A stretch of DNA of 64,000 bases from Dastarcus helophoroides. Lineage: Eukaryota > Arthropoda > Insecta > Coleoptera > Bothrideridae. Where the stretch lies: assembly GCA_028583605.1 (NCBI GenBank), contig CM053334.1:21668868-21732867 (forward strand), given 5' to 3'. The translations under genes were made by a program, and so were the position numbers. Positions 37,393-49,649 of the stretch are shown piece by piece (within the stretch, counting starts at the first letter, position 1; each line of letters opens with the position of its first letter). The notes under the pieces were generated by a model. That model was not told the origin of the DNA and did not search any database. It was given only the letters and a program-made list of their open reading frames with translations.

Positions 37393-38060
37393 CTGAAACA
37401 GAAGGTGAACTTTGTCAACGTCTGAATATGCAAATGGTTTAATTAGAAGCGAGTTTAGTGAACATTTAAGACCCGTATTAACGTGAGTTGCGAACTAGGT
37501 TAAAGTTTGTCGAGTTATTTAGTTCGCGCTTTGAATTTTAAACTAATTTTCTAACGTTACTTATCAAACTTATCGCAGCTAAGTCTTTTAAAGTATATAA
37601 AAAGTTTAATCCAAAGTAATTCGCGTAGTTCACTTAAATAGTAAATGACTCATTTCTTAAAAATTCCTAACATTAATCTCATTTAATCAGCCCCAGATTT
37701 GATGAAAATACTCTTAATAATAATAATCTAATGATTACTGTTCCTAACCACCAAAGAATCTTCGAATAATCTACATTTTACGTTTTTTGAAATTTATTAC
37801 TTTAAATATTTTTCGAATTGTCACTGATTCTTCCAATTTTTAAATCGAAATTTATTTTATAAAATTTCTATTTTTCACGTTTTTTTTTAAAAATTGGACT
37901 TTTAATTTCAAAACTTCGATATTTTTATTACATTTCATTTCGACTTTTTTCAAATTTCTACTGTAAACTGAAAAATTTGGATAATTCAAATTTTAATTTC
38001 TAATTCTAGACTTATTTTTATAAAATATATTTTCTAAACTTCGATTTTTTTCCTAATTTG
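37393..38060 (-). other. Intron 6 of PTB gene, single-copy end
   Basis: AT-rich sequence grading into T-rich satellite. Nothing supported. Confidence 0.5.
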
Positions 38061-41000
38061 AAATTTACACATTCAATTTTTAGTTTTTTCTCAACTAAAG
38101 ATTTAGAGAAAGGGAAAAAATTTTCAAAAAAATCGAATTATTCAAAGGAGTAGGCATTTTCAAAAAAAGTCGAAATATGCAAAATGGATCGTATTTTTAA
38201 AAAAATATGGATTTTTAAAGGTGAAAAAAAGGGAAAAAATTTCAAAAGAGACGATAATCTTGTAGAAAATTGAAAATGTTTAATATACGTAATTTGAAAA
38301 AAAATTAAAAATTTTTAAACGTCTTGGCTTCAAAAAAATGAAATTTTTGAAATCCTTTAGGAAAGTTTTCGAGGAAAAATTATCGAATTATTGAAAAAAA
38401 GTCCGAATTTTTACGAAAACAGTCTAATCATTCAAAATTAATTGAAATTTTTTAAAAACAAATAATTTCAAAGGCAAAATTTCGAAGAAAACAAAACAAT
38501 TTCCAAAAAAATTAACATTTTAAAGTCAAACAGTCATTTTGAGAAAAGTGGAAAATTTTGGAATGAAGTGGCATTTTGAAATGCAAAAATTTGAAAAAAA
38601 CGAAATGTTTAAAAAGAAGACATTTTCAAAAAAAGGTCTAAATATTGAAAACGGATCGTAGTATTCGAAAAATAGAAATTCTTTTAAAAGTTAACCTTTA
38701 GGGAAAGAAAAAAGATATTTAATAAAAAAATCGAAATCTTGAAGAAAATCGAAAATTATTAATACCCATAAGTAAATATTTTGAGAAAAAAACAAAATTT
38801 GGAAAAAATTAGGAACGTCGAAAAGTCTAAACTTCAAAAAAAAATTACATTTTCAAATTGTTTTAGACAAAAAAATCGAAGTTTTCAAAAAAAATTAATA
38901 AGTCCGAATTTTCAAAATAGTCTTTAAAATTGATTGAAATTTTCAAAAAGCAAAATATTTCAAAGGCAAAATTTCGAGGAAAACTAAACAATTTCCAAAA
39001 ATAATCAACATTTTAAAGTCAAATTTTAAGAGCAGTTTAACATTTTGAGAAAAGTGGAAAATTTTGGAAAGAAACGGCATTTTGAAACGCAAAAATTTGA
39101 AAAAAACGGAATATTCCAAAAAGTAGACATTTTCAAAAAAAAATCTAAATATTAAAAAGGGATCGTAATATTCAAAAAATAGGAATTCTTTTTAACCTTT
39201 AGGGAAAGAAAAAAAATTCAAAAAAGAATCGAAATCTTCAAGAAAATGGAAAATTATTAATACACATAAGTAAAAATTTTGAGAAAAAGGCAAAATTTGG
39301 AAAAAATTAAGAATGTCGAAAAGTCTAAATTTCAAAACCAATTACATTTTCAAATTCCTTTGGGCAAAAAAATCGAAGTTTTCAAAAAAATTTAACAAGT
39401 CCGAATTTTCAAAAATAAGTCTTTAAAATTGATCGAAATGTTCAAAAAAGAAAAAATTTTAAAGACAAAATTTCGAGGAAAACAAAACAATTTCCAAAAA
39501 AAAATCAACATTTTAAAGTCAAATTTTGAGAACAGTTTAACATTTTGAGAAAAGTGGAAAATTTTCGAAAGTAGCCGCTTTTTGAAATGCAAAAATTTTG
39601 AAAAAAACGAAATATTCCAAAGGGTAGACATTTTCCAAAAAAAGGTCTAAATATTAAAACCGGATCGTAATATTCGAAAAATAGAAAAGTTAATCTTTAG
39701 GGAAAGAAAAAAATTTCAAAAAAAAATCGATATCTTGAAGAAAATCGTAAATTATTAATACTCATAAGTAAAAATTTTGAGAAAAAACAAAACTTGGAAA
39801 AAATTAAGAATTTCGAAATCTTAACTTCAAAAAAAATTACATTTTCAAATTCTTTTAGGCAAAAAGATTGAAGTTTTAAAAAAAATTAACAAGTTTTTCA
39901 AAAAGTTTGAATTTTCAAGAAAATGTCCGTGAAATTGATCGAAATTTTCAAAAAACAAAAAATTTCAAAGACAAAATTTGGAGGAAAACAAAACAATTAT
40001 TAGAAAAAAATCGAAGTTTTAAAGTTAAATTTTAAGAACAGTTTAACGTTTTGAGAAAAGTGGAAAATTTTGGAAAGAAGCGAACATTTTCAAATGCAAA
40101 AACTTTCAAAAAGAAAATGTATTCTTTTCAAAATCCTAGCCTTCGCCATTTTTCAAAATTTTAAGCTTTTTAAATGTTTCCAATTAGAAATTTTGACTTG
40201 ATTTTTCCAAGGTTTTGATTTTTCCTAATTTTTGTCTTTCCAAATTTTAGATTTGTTTTAAAAATTTCAATTGTTCCAATTTTGCTTTTCGCTTTTTTAA
40301 TCTCTTTTTTTCCATTGGACTATTTTGACCAAAAAAATCTAAATTTTTTAAAAATTAACGAATTTTTTAAAAATATTTTAATTTTTTTAGACTTTTGAAT
40401 TCTTTGGTAATGTTGATTTCCTGAAAATTTGGAATTTTTTTTTAAAATCCATTTTTTAAATTTTGATCTTTCTAATTTTGCTTTTCAGTTTTTTTAATCT
40501 CCTTTTTTTTAAATTGACTACTTTTGAAATTTAAGACCATTTCTAAAAAAATTAAATTTTAAAAATGAACGAATATTTTGAATTTCTTCATTTTTTTTAT
40601 GCCGGAGTTTTTTGAAAATGTTGATTTCTTGAAACTTTTTGAAAATCTTTACTTTTTAAAAATTTTTGACTTTCTATACAAATTTTGACTTTTTTTGAAC
40701 ATTAATGAAACGTAATTTTAAAAAAATAAAAATTTTTAAAGGTGAAAGAAAGGGAAAAAATTTCAAAAAGAGACGATAATCTTGTAGAAAATTGAAAATG
40801 TTTAATAAACGTAATTTGGAAAGAAATAAAAATTTCGAAGTCTTAACTTCAAAAAATTAAAATTTTTAAAACTTTTAGGCGAAAAAATCGGAAATTTTCA
40901 AAAAAAAAAGTTTTTAAAATCGATCGAAAAAATTTCAAAGGCAAAATTTCGAGGAAAACAAAAAAAAATCAACATTTTAAAGTCAAATTTTGAGAACAGT

Positions 41001-44000
41001 TTAACATTTTGAGAAAAGTGGAAAATTTTCGAAAGAAGCCGCATTTTGAAATGCAAAAATTTTGGAAAAAAACGAAATATTCCAAAAGGTAGACATTTTC
41101 CCAAAAAAAGTCTAAATATTGAAAACCGATCGTAATATTCGAAAAACAGGAATTATTTTGAAAGTTAACCTTTCAGGAAAGAAAAAAAAATCGAAATATT
41201 GAACAAAGTCGAAAATTATTAATACCCATAAGTAAAAATTTTGAGAAAAAAACAAAATTTAGAAAAAATTAAAAATGTTGAAAAGTCTAAAGTTAAAAAA
41301 AAATTACCTTTTCAAATTCTTTTAGGCAAAAAAATTGAAGTTTTCAGGAAAAATTGACAAGTTTTTTAAAGAGTTCGAATTTTCAAGAAAAAGTCTGTAA
41401 AATTGATCGAAATTTTCAAAAAACAGAAAATTTCAAAGGCAAAATTTTGAAAAAAACAAAACAATTATTAGAAAAAAATCGATATTTTACAGTTAAACTT
41501 TGAGAACAGTTTAACATTTTAAGAAAAGTGGAAAATTTTGGAAAGAAGCGAACATTTTCAAATGCAAAAAGTTTCAAAAAGAAAATGTATTCTTTTCAAA
41601 ATCCTAGCCTTCGCCATTTATCAAAATTTTGAGTTTTTTGAATGTTTCCAATTTAAAATTTCGACTTGATTTTTCCAAGGTTTTGATTTTTTCTAATTTT
41701 TGTCTTTCCAAACTTTAGATTTGTTTTAAAAATTTCGATTGTTCCAATTTTGCTTTTCGCTTTTTTAATCTCTTTTTTTCCATTTGACTATTTTGACAAA
41801 AAAAATCTAAACTTTTTAAAAATTAACGAATTTTTGAATTCTTTGATAATGTTGATTTCCGGAAAATTTGGAAATTTTTTTTAAAATCCATTTTTTAAAT
41901 TTTGATCGTTCTAATTTTGCTTTTCAGTTTTTTTAATCTCCTTTTTTAAAAATGGCTACTTTTGAAATGTGAGACCATTTCTAAAAAAATTAACTTTCAG
42001 AAATAAACAAATTTTTTGAATTTCTATATTTTTTCATTTGTTTGAGTTTTTTGAAAATGTTAATTTCTTGAAAATTTTTTGAAAATCATTACTTTTGAAA
42101 ATTTTTAACTTTCTATACAAATTTTGACTTCCTTTGAACATTTTGACTTGAACATTTTCAGCTTTTTAATAAATTTTAATTTTTTTCGAAATTTCGATGT
42201 TTTTGTTTTTTGACTTTTTTGAAATGTTGATCCTAAACGATTTTTCGAAAAATCAATTTTTTTTTGAAAATTTCGTTATTTTTTAAAGTATTGATTTTTT
42301 CGAATATTTGGCATATTTTAAAAATTTTGCCTTAATTTCGAATTATTTGGAAAAATTAGTTTTTTTATAACATTTCAAAATTTTGAAAATTTCAATTTTT
42401 GAGCTTCAACTGTTTTTTATATTTCCATATTTTTCAAAATTTCAACTAATTTTTGCATTTTTTGATATGTTTTTTTAGGCATTTTGATTTTAACATTTTT
42501 GGCTTTTTTCAAATTTGTAATTTTTTTAGAAATTTCCATTTAATTTTTTTAACTTTTTTGAAATGTCGACTCTAAAATTTCAAAATTTCAACTTTTTATA
42601 TCTTAATAATATTTTTTGAAATTTGCTACATTTTTTATTTTTTTGAAAATGTTGGTTTCTTGAACCGAAATGTTCAAAAAAGTAGACATTTAAAAAAAAG
42701 TCCAAATATTGAAAACGGATCGTAATATTCGAAAAATAGAAATTCTTTTAAAAGTTAACCTTTAGGGAAAGAAAAAAAAATAACAAAAAAAAATCGAAAT
42801 CTTGAAGAAAATCGAAAATTATTGATACCCATAAGTAAAAATTTTGAGAAAAAGACAAAATTTAGAAAAAATTAGGAACGTCAAAAAGTCTAAACTTCAA
42901 AAAAATTACATTTTCAAATTTTTTTAGGCAATAAAATCGAAGTTTTCAAATAAAATTAACAAGTCCGAATTTTCTAAAGAAATTCTTTAAAAACAAAACA
43001 ATTTCAAAAAAAAATCAACATTTTAAAGTCAAATTTTGAGAACAGTTTAACATTTTGAAAAAAGTGGAAAATTTTGGAAAGAAACGGCATTTTGAAACGC
43101 AAAAATTTGAAAAAAACGGAATGTTCCAAAAAGTAGACATTTTCAAGAAAAAATCTAAATATTGAAAACGGATCGTAATATTCAAAAAATAGAAATTCTT
43201 TTCTTTTAGGGAAAGGAAAAAAATTGAAAAAAATCCAAATCTTAAAGAAAATCAAAAATTATTAATACCCATAAGTAAAAATTTGGAGAAAAAGACAAAA
43301 TTTGGAATAAATTAGGAACGTCCTGACGTCTAAACTTCAAAAAAAACTTACATTTTCAAATTCTTTTAGGCAAGGAAATCGAAGTTTTCAAAAAAAATTA
43401 ACAAGGCAAAATTTTGAGGTCGAAATATGCAAAATGAAACGTAATTTTAAAAAAATAAGAATTTTTAAAAGTGGAACGTCGAAAAGTATAAACTTCAAAA
43501 AAAATTACATTTTCAAATTCTTTTAGGCAAAAAACAAAAAATTTCAAAGGCAAAATTTCGGGGAAAACAAAACGATTTCCAAAAAAAATCAACATTTTAA
43601 AGTCAAATTTTGAGAACAGTTTAACATTTTGAGAAAAGTGAAAAATTTTGGAAAGATGCGGCATTTTGAAACGGAAAAATTTGAAAAAAGCGAAATGTTT
43701 CAAAAAGTGGACATTTTCAAAAAAAAAGTCTAAATATTGAAAACGAATCGTAATATTTGAAAAATAGAAATTCTTTTAAAAGTTAACCTTTAGGGAAAGG
43801 AAAAAAATTTAAAAAAATCGAAATCTTGAAGAAAGTCGAAAATTATTAATATCCATAAGCAAAAATTTTGAGAAAGAGACAAAATTTGGAAAAAATTAAT
43901 AAAATCGGAAAGTCTAACCCTAAAAAAAAATTACATATTCAAATTCTTTTAGGCAAAAAAATCGAAGTTTTCAAAAAAATTAACAAGTCCGAATTTTCAA

Positions 44001-44500
44001 GAAAAACTCTTTAAAATTGATAGAAATTTTCAAAAAACAAAAAAATTCAAAAGCAAAATTTCGAGGAAAACAAAACAATTTTTAGAAAAAAATTGCAATT
44101 TTAAAGTTTTTGAGAACAGTTTAACATTTTGAGAAAAGTGGAAAATGTTGGAAAGAAGCGAACATTTTCAAATGCAAAAAGTTTCAAAAAGACGAAATTT
44201 TATAAAAAATTGAGATGTTAAAAAATCAAGTATTTGAAAGGGGGAGAAATTACAAAAAAGTCGAATACTCAAAGCAGATAGAAGTTTTCAAAAGCATTAA
44301 AATTTTGAGAGAAAATCGAAATATTGAAAAAGATAGTTTCAAAAAAAAAGGAAATTTGGAAAAGTTGAAATTTTCAAAGAAATCACATTCTTCAGAAAAC
44401 CGAAATTTTCGCAAAACTGAATTCTCAAAAAAAAGTGAATTTGTTGATAGTAGACGTTTTGAAATAAGCTGCAATTTTCAATCAGGGGCGTAATTTTGAA
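38060..44500. repeat. Satellite with ~500-bp higher-order units and polarity switches
   Basis: The phrase 'aaaattattaatacccataa' plus GTAAAAATTTTGAGAAAA recurs near 38755, 39250, 39752, 41214, 42818, 43257 and 43845. Several copies are 440-590 bp apart. A-rich plus-strand blocks (38060-40120, 40730-41600, 42660-44500) alternate with T-rich blocks (40120-40720, 41600-42660). Open frames such as those near 39392, 40898, 43004 and 43398 on the minus strand encode the same Phe-rich peptide and are array translations. It fills intron 6 of the PTB gene. Confidence 0.85.
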
Positions 44501-44860
44501 AAAATTAAGTGAACATTATTACCCCACTCTACTCATAGCGTGAAGGTAGGAATTTGCGTACCAATAAAGTCCAACTAATTATGGAAAACAAGCTTAATTT
44601 CGTTGGTTAATAGACGCCTTTTTCTTATCATTCTTAAATGAAATGTATCACTGTAAGTTGGAAGCTAAGTGGAAAACCTCTACAAGCGAAAGAAAATCCA
44701 GATTCCGTTGAAATCCAGGTTCGACTCTAGTTGGAATTTTCCAGTTTTCCCTCTCAAAGTGAGTGCAAAGTTCTAGGGACCCACTTGGGAAAAATTTTTT
44801 TTATTTCTTCCAACAGTTATCCCCATCATAAATCAGAACGTTTTCATTTTTTTTTCCTTG
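44501..44860 (-). other. Intron 6, single-copy part near exon 6
   Basis: Non-repetitive sequence between the satellite and exon 6. No gene seen. Confidence 0.5.
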
Positions 44861-44862
44861 TA

Positions 44863-44910
44863 GTGCACCCCTTGGTCAGGAGGGCACCAAGGGGTGTACT
44901 CCTGACTTAC
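44863..44910 (-). promoter_or_regulatory. Inverted repeats at the 5' splice site of intron 6
   Basis: On the transcript strand the intron begins GTAAGTCAGGAGTACACC and continues CCTTGGTGCCCTCCTGACC, then AAGGGGTGCAC. Two pairings are possible: GTCAGGAG with CTCCTGAC (8 bp, covering part of the donor), or ACCCCTTGGT-type arm with ACCAAGGGGT-type arm (13 of 14 bp, leaving the donor free). They share bases, so they compete. Confidence 0.5.
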
Positions 44911-46194
44911 CTTTATTCCTTTTGAGGTCGCTGTACGATCTCCAGGAATGTTCCCGGTGAATTTTCCCAAGGTGGCCACTTTCACTAAAAGCTCTCGCAT
45001 ACAGCGACTTCCTCTGCAAGATCCCCCACGCTCCCATCGGTCGCGCTGAATAGCTCATAATCCAAAGCCAAATTATCGGCACTGGCGGACTTCCGCTGCC
45101 TATTACTATAAATCACCCGATTATCAGGATAATTATGCATCCTGGTGGCTTTCGACTGGAACTTCTCATAGTAACCCTCGCTGGGGTTATGCATATATTC
45201 CAAACTCTTCGAGCTCTTCGTATTCGAGTAACTTTTGCACAACCTCCTATGATTTGGAACGCTCACCATGCTTTCCGCCGAAGGATAAAAACCACGCTGC
45301 TTTAATTGTTCCAAAATGGTGGCGTTTTTCGTTACGTTTTGGCAGTAACACTTGTTGCTCTCCGCGCAGCTGTCGGTATCGCAACCGCAGAAGGAAAACG
45401 AACAACAGCAGTAGTCGTCGTTCCTGGTCGATTTTTTTTCTAGGTAAGTCTTTGTTCCCGAGGGAGCAGTAACATTTATCGGCGGAAACGCAGGTGCAAC
45501 TTTCCGAATCGTAGGAACAATCAGAACAGGACACGTAACCGCTCGAGGAATTCCTATTTTGGTTATTAGGCAACACCCCGTGACTTTTCCGCCTTCTTCC
45601 CACCGAGAAAAAATCGCTCTCTTCAGAAGTGCTCGCTTTCTCGCGCCGCTTTTTTAAAATCTCCCGCTTTTTTCCTGTAACTTTGCTTCCTAGTTAAAAT
45701 CACCGTCTTCGCGAGGTCTAAACTGTCTAGTATCATACGAAGAAGTTGAAATTGAGCTCTCCGGTAGTTTTCCATCGTTTTTATCCTGGAGAGACTCCAC
45801 TAGTTGATCTTTTATCCCACTTTGGTTCGACTTCGGTCCTAATTTCAGCTTTAAATTTCTCTGAAATATATGCTTCAGTTGTTTGATTTTCCCGCCGACG
45901 AGTAATCGATGGGGGCTTTTCGATTGCAAACTTGTGGTTCGTTTTAGTTGTTTTTTTCTGTGGCGGCGCATGATTGATTTCGATCTTTGATAGAGCTCGT
46001 CTTTGGTCAAAGTGACGGATAATTTGAGCAAAAACTCCTTGTATATGGGCTTGAGGTCGTTGAAGGACATCCCTTCGGGGTCGATGATGACTCCGAGGAT
46101 TTCATCCATCGAGTGCAGGCCTTCTTGCAATCGAAATTCGTTGAATAACTCGTGGAAGCCCAGAGGGGATCCCCCGGTGGCTTGTCCGTTATTT
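44911..46194 (-). CDS. PTB-domain protein, exon 6 (largest exon)
   Basis: The acceptor ATGTTGCAG precedes NNGQATGGSPLGFHELFNEF, RLQEGLHSMDEILGVIIDPE and GMSFNDLKPIYKEFLLKLSV, then TLTKDELYQRSKSIMRRHRK, a compact helical region with a basic end. Next comes a Ser/Lys-rich stretch, then two Cys-rich clusters (SCSDCSYDSESCTCVSADKC and DYCCCSFSFCGCDTDSCAES). It finishes SFSTEATDG-like and acidic/basic sequence ending HSWRSYSDLKRNK at AAAG|GTAAGT. Three frame breaks are seen: near 45695, at an A8 run (45431-45438) and near 45000. Splice sites are intact. I know no enzyme activity for it; an adaptor role is inferred from the PTB domain. Confidence 0.85.
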
Positions 46195-47354
46195 CTGCAA
46201 CATAAAAATATCGTGTGAACAAAAACTTTTCTAATTTTGTGTGCTGCTGTCATTTTTTGTCATGTTGACCTATGTTCTTTTTATATTCTTTTTTACTTGA
46301 TTGGTATTTCACACAGACAGGTGAACAAACATAACCTTAAAAAATGTTTTATTGATTCGATGTTACAATAGATTATTGTTGAATTCTACTTTTGAAAAGC
46401 CCAAAACAGCAATCGTGAATGGATCTCTTCTATTCCTGATAGTACTGCAGAATTTTTATGTCAATTTGGCGTGAAGGAACATACGTGAACATGTCAAAAA
46501 ATGACACTAGCACACTCGATTAGAAAATTTTCTGTACTTTTGATAGTTATTTTTCTAAAATACATTCATTCATTTTTTAGCATTTCTATTTAACTTTTCG
46601 TCAGACTCGTTGATTAATGAAACCAAAAATGTAAAATAGGTGCAATTATTTTCATATTAGTTTCAAATATATGGAAATATGTTAGCCTGCGAACAAAGTA
46701 CATAGATTTGTTGTGTATTGATTAAGGATATTTCGCTCCGGCTAGTCTGCCTTATCATTGCACCTGTTGATTAGGTAATAACGTGTAAAACATTTGTTGA
46801 CCTATGAAGTCAAAAACAGTCAGGTTTGCAGAGCCATGTTAGAGAAGATCTATGGGTTGACTTGTGTCTCTTTTAAAAAATCGAATATTTTTTTCGCTTT
46901 TCTGTCTTTACTAAGCCTTATCGAATACGTTGTTAAAATTAATGATTGAAACAACTTACATAACTGAAATAGGAGAAAATAAATGCCCTTATCTGCTGCT
47001 GCAGACAGCAATAATACGATATTCCGACAGTTTTCAATTAACTTCATTGAAGAGTTTAAAGACACCCACTTCCAAGTAAACCTTCAATATGACATAAAAG
47101 CTTTAATAATTGGTAACTTTAAGCACCATTAAGGTTTTATATAACAACGGTTCCATTGTACCAGTAATTGCGTTTGTAATCGTTAATAACGGCTCCAAAC
47201 GAATCGAAGTGTATCTCGACTCCGGAGGCAATCATAATTAAAGCAACGAAATTACAGCCACCTTACAAGATTTGTATCAAAAGCTCTATAAACCTACAAT
47301 TATCTTTTTAGCAAAGCCAATTATCGACCCTCGTCCTCCTCGTTAACGACTTAC
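46195..47354 (-). other. Intron 5 of the PTB gene
   Basis: Mostly single-copy AT-rich sequence. A 71-codon minus-strand frame at 46850-47065 lacks splice context and known motifs. Nothing supported. Confidence 0.5.
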
Positions 47355-47604
47355 CTCGAAATTTTCGATTTATAACGCGTCAATCCGGCCGTATTCAGGA
47401 AGCTGCCCGATCTCGGTATGGTGACTTTGGTGAGGATATCGCCCGTATTTTCCGCCAGGGGTATTTGGGATTCCCCTTCGTTTCGCTTGTTTACGCTCTT
47501 GAGGCCTTTGTTGGGGCTTTCGCTCATCATCTGCTTAATTTCCTCGGTTATCTGTCTCTGTTCTCGACTCATGAATGTATTGATTTGGTCTGAAACAGAG
47601 GAAC
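47355..47604 (-). CDS. PTB-domain protein, exon 5
   Basis: The acceptor TTGTGACAG and donor CGAG|GTAAGT bound the reading SSVSDQINTFMSREQRQITE, EIKQMMSESPNKGLKSVNKR, NEGESQIPLAENTGDILTKV and TIPRSGSFLNTAGLTRYKSK. It joins exon 4 (ACA G|GT TCC, T-G-S) and exon 6 (TCG AG|A AAT, S-R-N) in phase. The amphipathic SREQRQITEEIKQMM stretch may form a helix. The rest is polar and likely flexible. Confidence 0.87.
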
Positions 47605-47950
47605 CTGTCACAATGGAAATGCACGGTTACATGTGTAACATGAGACGAGGGTTTAAAGCCAACTCGAAATAATAACAAGGCTTAATGAATAAAAGGGGGA
47701 ATTGTTTTCCGTATCAGATTTCTCGAAATTGTTGGGGAGATGAGATATTTGAAGCTCTCTTCTTTCTAGTCCAAACAAAAGGGCTTTTGATTCCATTAAG
47801 AATAAGTGAAACAAAAATAGTACACATCAAATCTATTCACTTTCACCCATTTTGTTTTCATTGTAATTGTTCAGAAAATCAGATTATTTAAAATTGCATA
47901 ATGGAGCATTCAAGATGGTCGTTTTTCAAATACAAAACTTTGATTTTGGT
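47605..47950 (-). other. Intron 4, right part
   Basis: Single-copy AT-rich intron. Nothing supported. Confidence 0.5.
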
Positions 47951-48202
47951 GAAACGGACTGGTCCTTGGTTATCTTCAAAAATGGAAATGCAAATCTTGT
48001 CCCCTGAAACCAAGAAAGATTAAAAAACACAACAGAGGTTGCTTCCAACACGTTGCGATAGCCAAGCTATCATCTTCAGAGAGATACTAAGTCTAAGTAT
48101 CTCTCTGAAGATGATAGCTTGGCTATTGAAATGCGTTAGAGCAACCTCTGTTGTGTTTTTACATCTGGTTTCAGGGGACAAGATTTGTATGTTCAATTTG
48201 TT
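47951..48202. repeat. Foldback-family repeat, complete hairpin
   Basis: The left arm runs from GAAACGGACTGGTCCTTGG to 'ctatcatcttcagagagata'. After a short centre (CTAAGTCTAAG) the reverse complement follows, ending GGGGACAAGATTTGTAT. The paired arms exceed 100 bp. It lies in intron 4 of the PTB gene, so it would be transcribed as a long hairpin. Confidence 0.9.
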
Positions 48203-48425
48203 ACAAAACTTGATAACTTAATCCTTTTTTTTTGTGTAACTCAACCAAAAAATTACTTCCACAAATAGTGTTTCATAAGCTTCCTCTTTTATATGTAAAT
48301 TTAATTCGGAATTTTGATAAATAAGTTCAAATATAGACGGAAAAAATTATTTCAAAAAGTTTTGCTTTCAATCACTTGAAGCTTTAAAACGACAAACTGG
48401 ATTGGGCGATATACATTTCTCAATA

Positions 48426-48690
48426 CAGTCGACTCCCGCTAAAGTTGCGCCCGTTAAAGTTGCACGCTCGTTAAAGTTGTCAGGATACGATCGTTAAAGT
48501 TGCGTGGATATTCCCCCACTCTAATTTTCGAACAACGAATTGAGTTTTAGCGCCACTTTTGAATAACCCATTCAACCGCGCAAGAAGCAATAAAACATAT
48601 ATATTTTTTGACAATGGTAGGGATAACGAGGAGTAGCAACTTTAACGGTCGATCTAGTACGGTGAGCGCAACTTTAGCGGGAGTCTACTG
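48426..48690. mobile_element. Short non-autonomous DNA transposon (pogo/Tc1-like MITE)
   Basis: Terminal inverted repeats CAGTCGACTCCCGCTAAAG(TTGCGC) and (GCGCAA)CTTTAGCGGGAGTCTACTG match with one difference. The interior carries three more CGTTAAAGTTG motifs near the left end and one inverted near the right. The left flank is TA, but the right flank is CA, so a TA duplication is not intact. The CAGTCGA-type terminus resembles the pogo/Tigger group. There is no coding capacity. Confidence 0.75.
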
Positions 48691-48765
48691 CATGCAGTAT
48701 GTCAAATTTTTTCTTTATTGTAAAAATGGTGACACCATCATCATCTTATCGGGATTGGTACTGAC

Positions 48766-48968
48766 CTGTGAAAGTTTTTGGTTTTATTTCTGAGTTCTGG
48801 CGTATTTTACCGGCCTCGTTCCTTTTGGAAGCAGCGTTGACTTCCTCGTAAGGGCATTATGGCATCTAAATCAACTTTCGGTGGTGCTGGTGGGGCTTTT
48901 TTCGCTTTGACACTCTTCTTGGGCGCTTTGGATTGATCCGGACTGATCAATGGTTGACTTTCCGAGGT
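48766..48968 (-). CDS. PTB-domain protein, exon 4
   Basis: The acceptor TTGCACCACAG precedes TSESQPLISPDQSKAPKKSV and KAKKAPPAPPKVDLDAIMP, then in the next frame YEEVNAASKRNEAGKIRQNS and EIKPKTFT, ending ACAG|GTCAGT. The frame breaks at GCCCTTACG (48850-48857). The proline run PPAPP is a possible SH3 ligand. Joins exon 3 at GAG|ACC (E-T) and exon 5 at T-G-S. Confidence 0.85.
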
Positions 48969-49649
48969 CTGTGGTGCAAAATTAAAAGATTTATTCGTGA
49001 ATGGGGAAAGCATTGTGTTTGTGTATTAAAAAAATATTTAATAGTTGAATTATTAGACTGGGTAAATGATGAAACATTTTAAAGTAGCACGGATTCACAC
49101 CACAAAAATTTATTAATGTCTGTCCTGATTCTGTCATCTAGTTATTCAAGTTATTCAGACTATATTAATGTCTGGTGAGTTTCAGACAACTAGTCCATTA
49201 TCAAAAACAATTTTACATAAAAGTGTCTTTCACACTTGATATTCCATAGAAATGTCTTAATCTCTGACCGGTTTCCGACAAACAGACCATTATCAAAGAC
49301 ATTATTGTATTTGATAATGGAGTAGTAATTCGAAACTGGTCGTATTGCGAATCTTTTATGCTATCTCAAAATGTGTCCCACATCTGGTTGCCCTAAGTGT
49401 TTGTATTGGTCACCAAAATTAATTCTCTATATTTACTAGGCAGCACCACCATTGGTCCAATTGCCAAAACATATTAAAAAAAAAGTTGAAAAAAAGTTTC
49501 TATCCGTTTTCATCTAGCGATTGAAATAAAAATATATTTTTTTTAAAGTTGAATCCACTCGCAAAGGGCAATCCCATTATGCGTTCAAAGCACTGCATGT
49601 AGAAACGAGGATAGATGGCGATGAACCGCGCCTTCTTAAACAAGGACAC
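48969..49649 (-). other. Intron 3, single-copy part
   Basis: Contains a loosely repeated motif 'aatgtct ... gaccattatcaaa' around 49160-49320. No gene seen. Confidence 0.4.
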
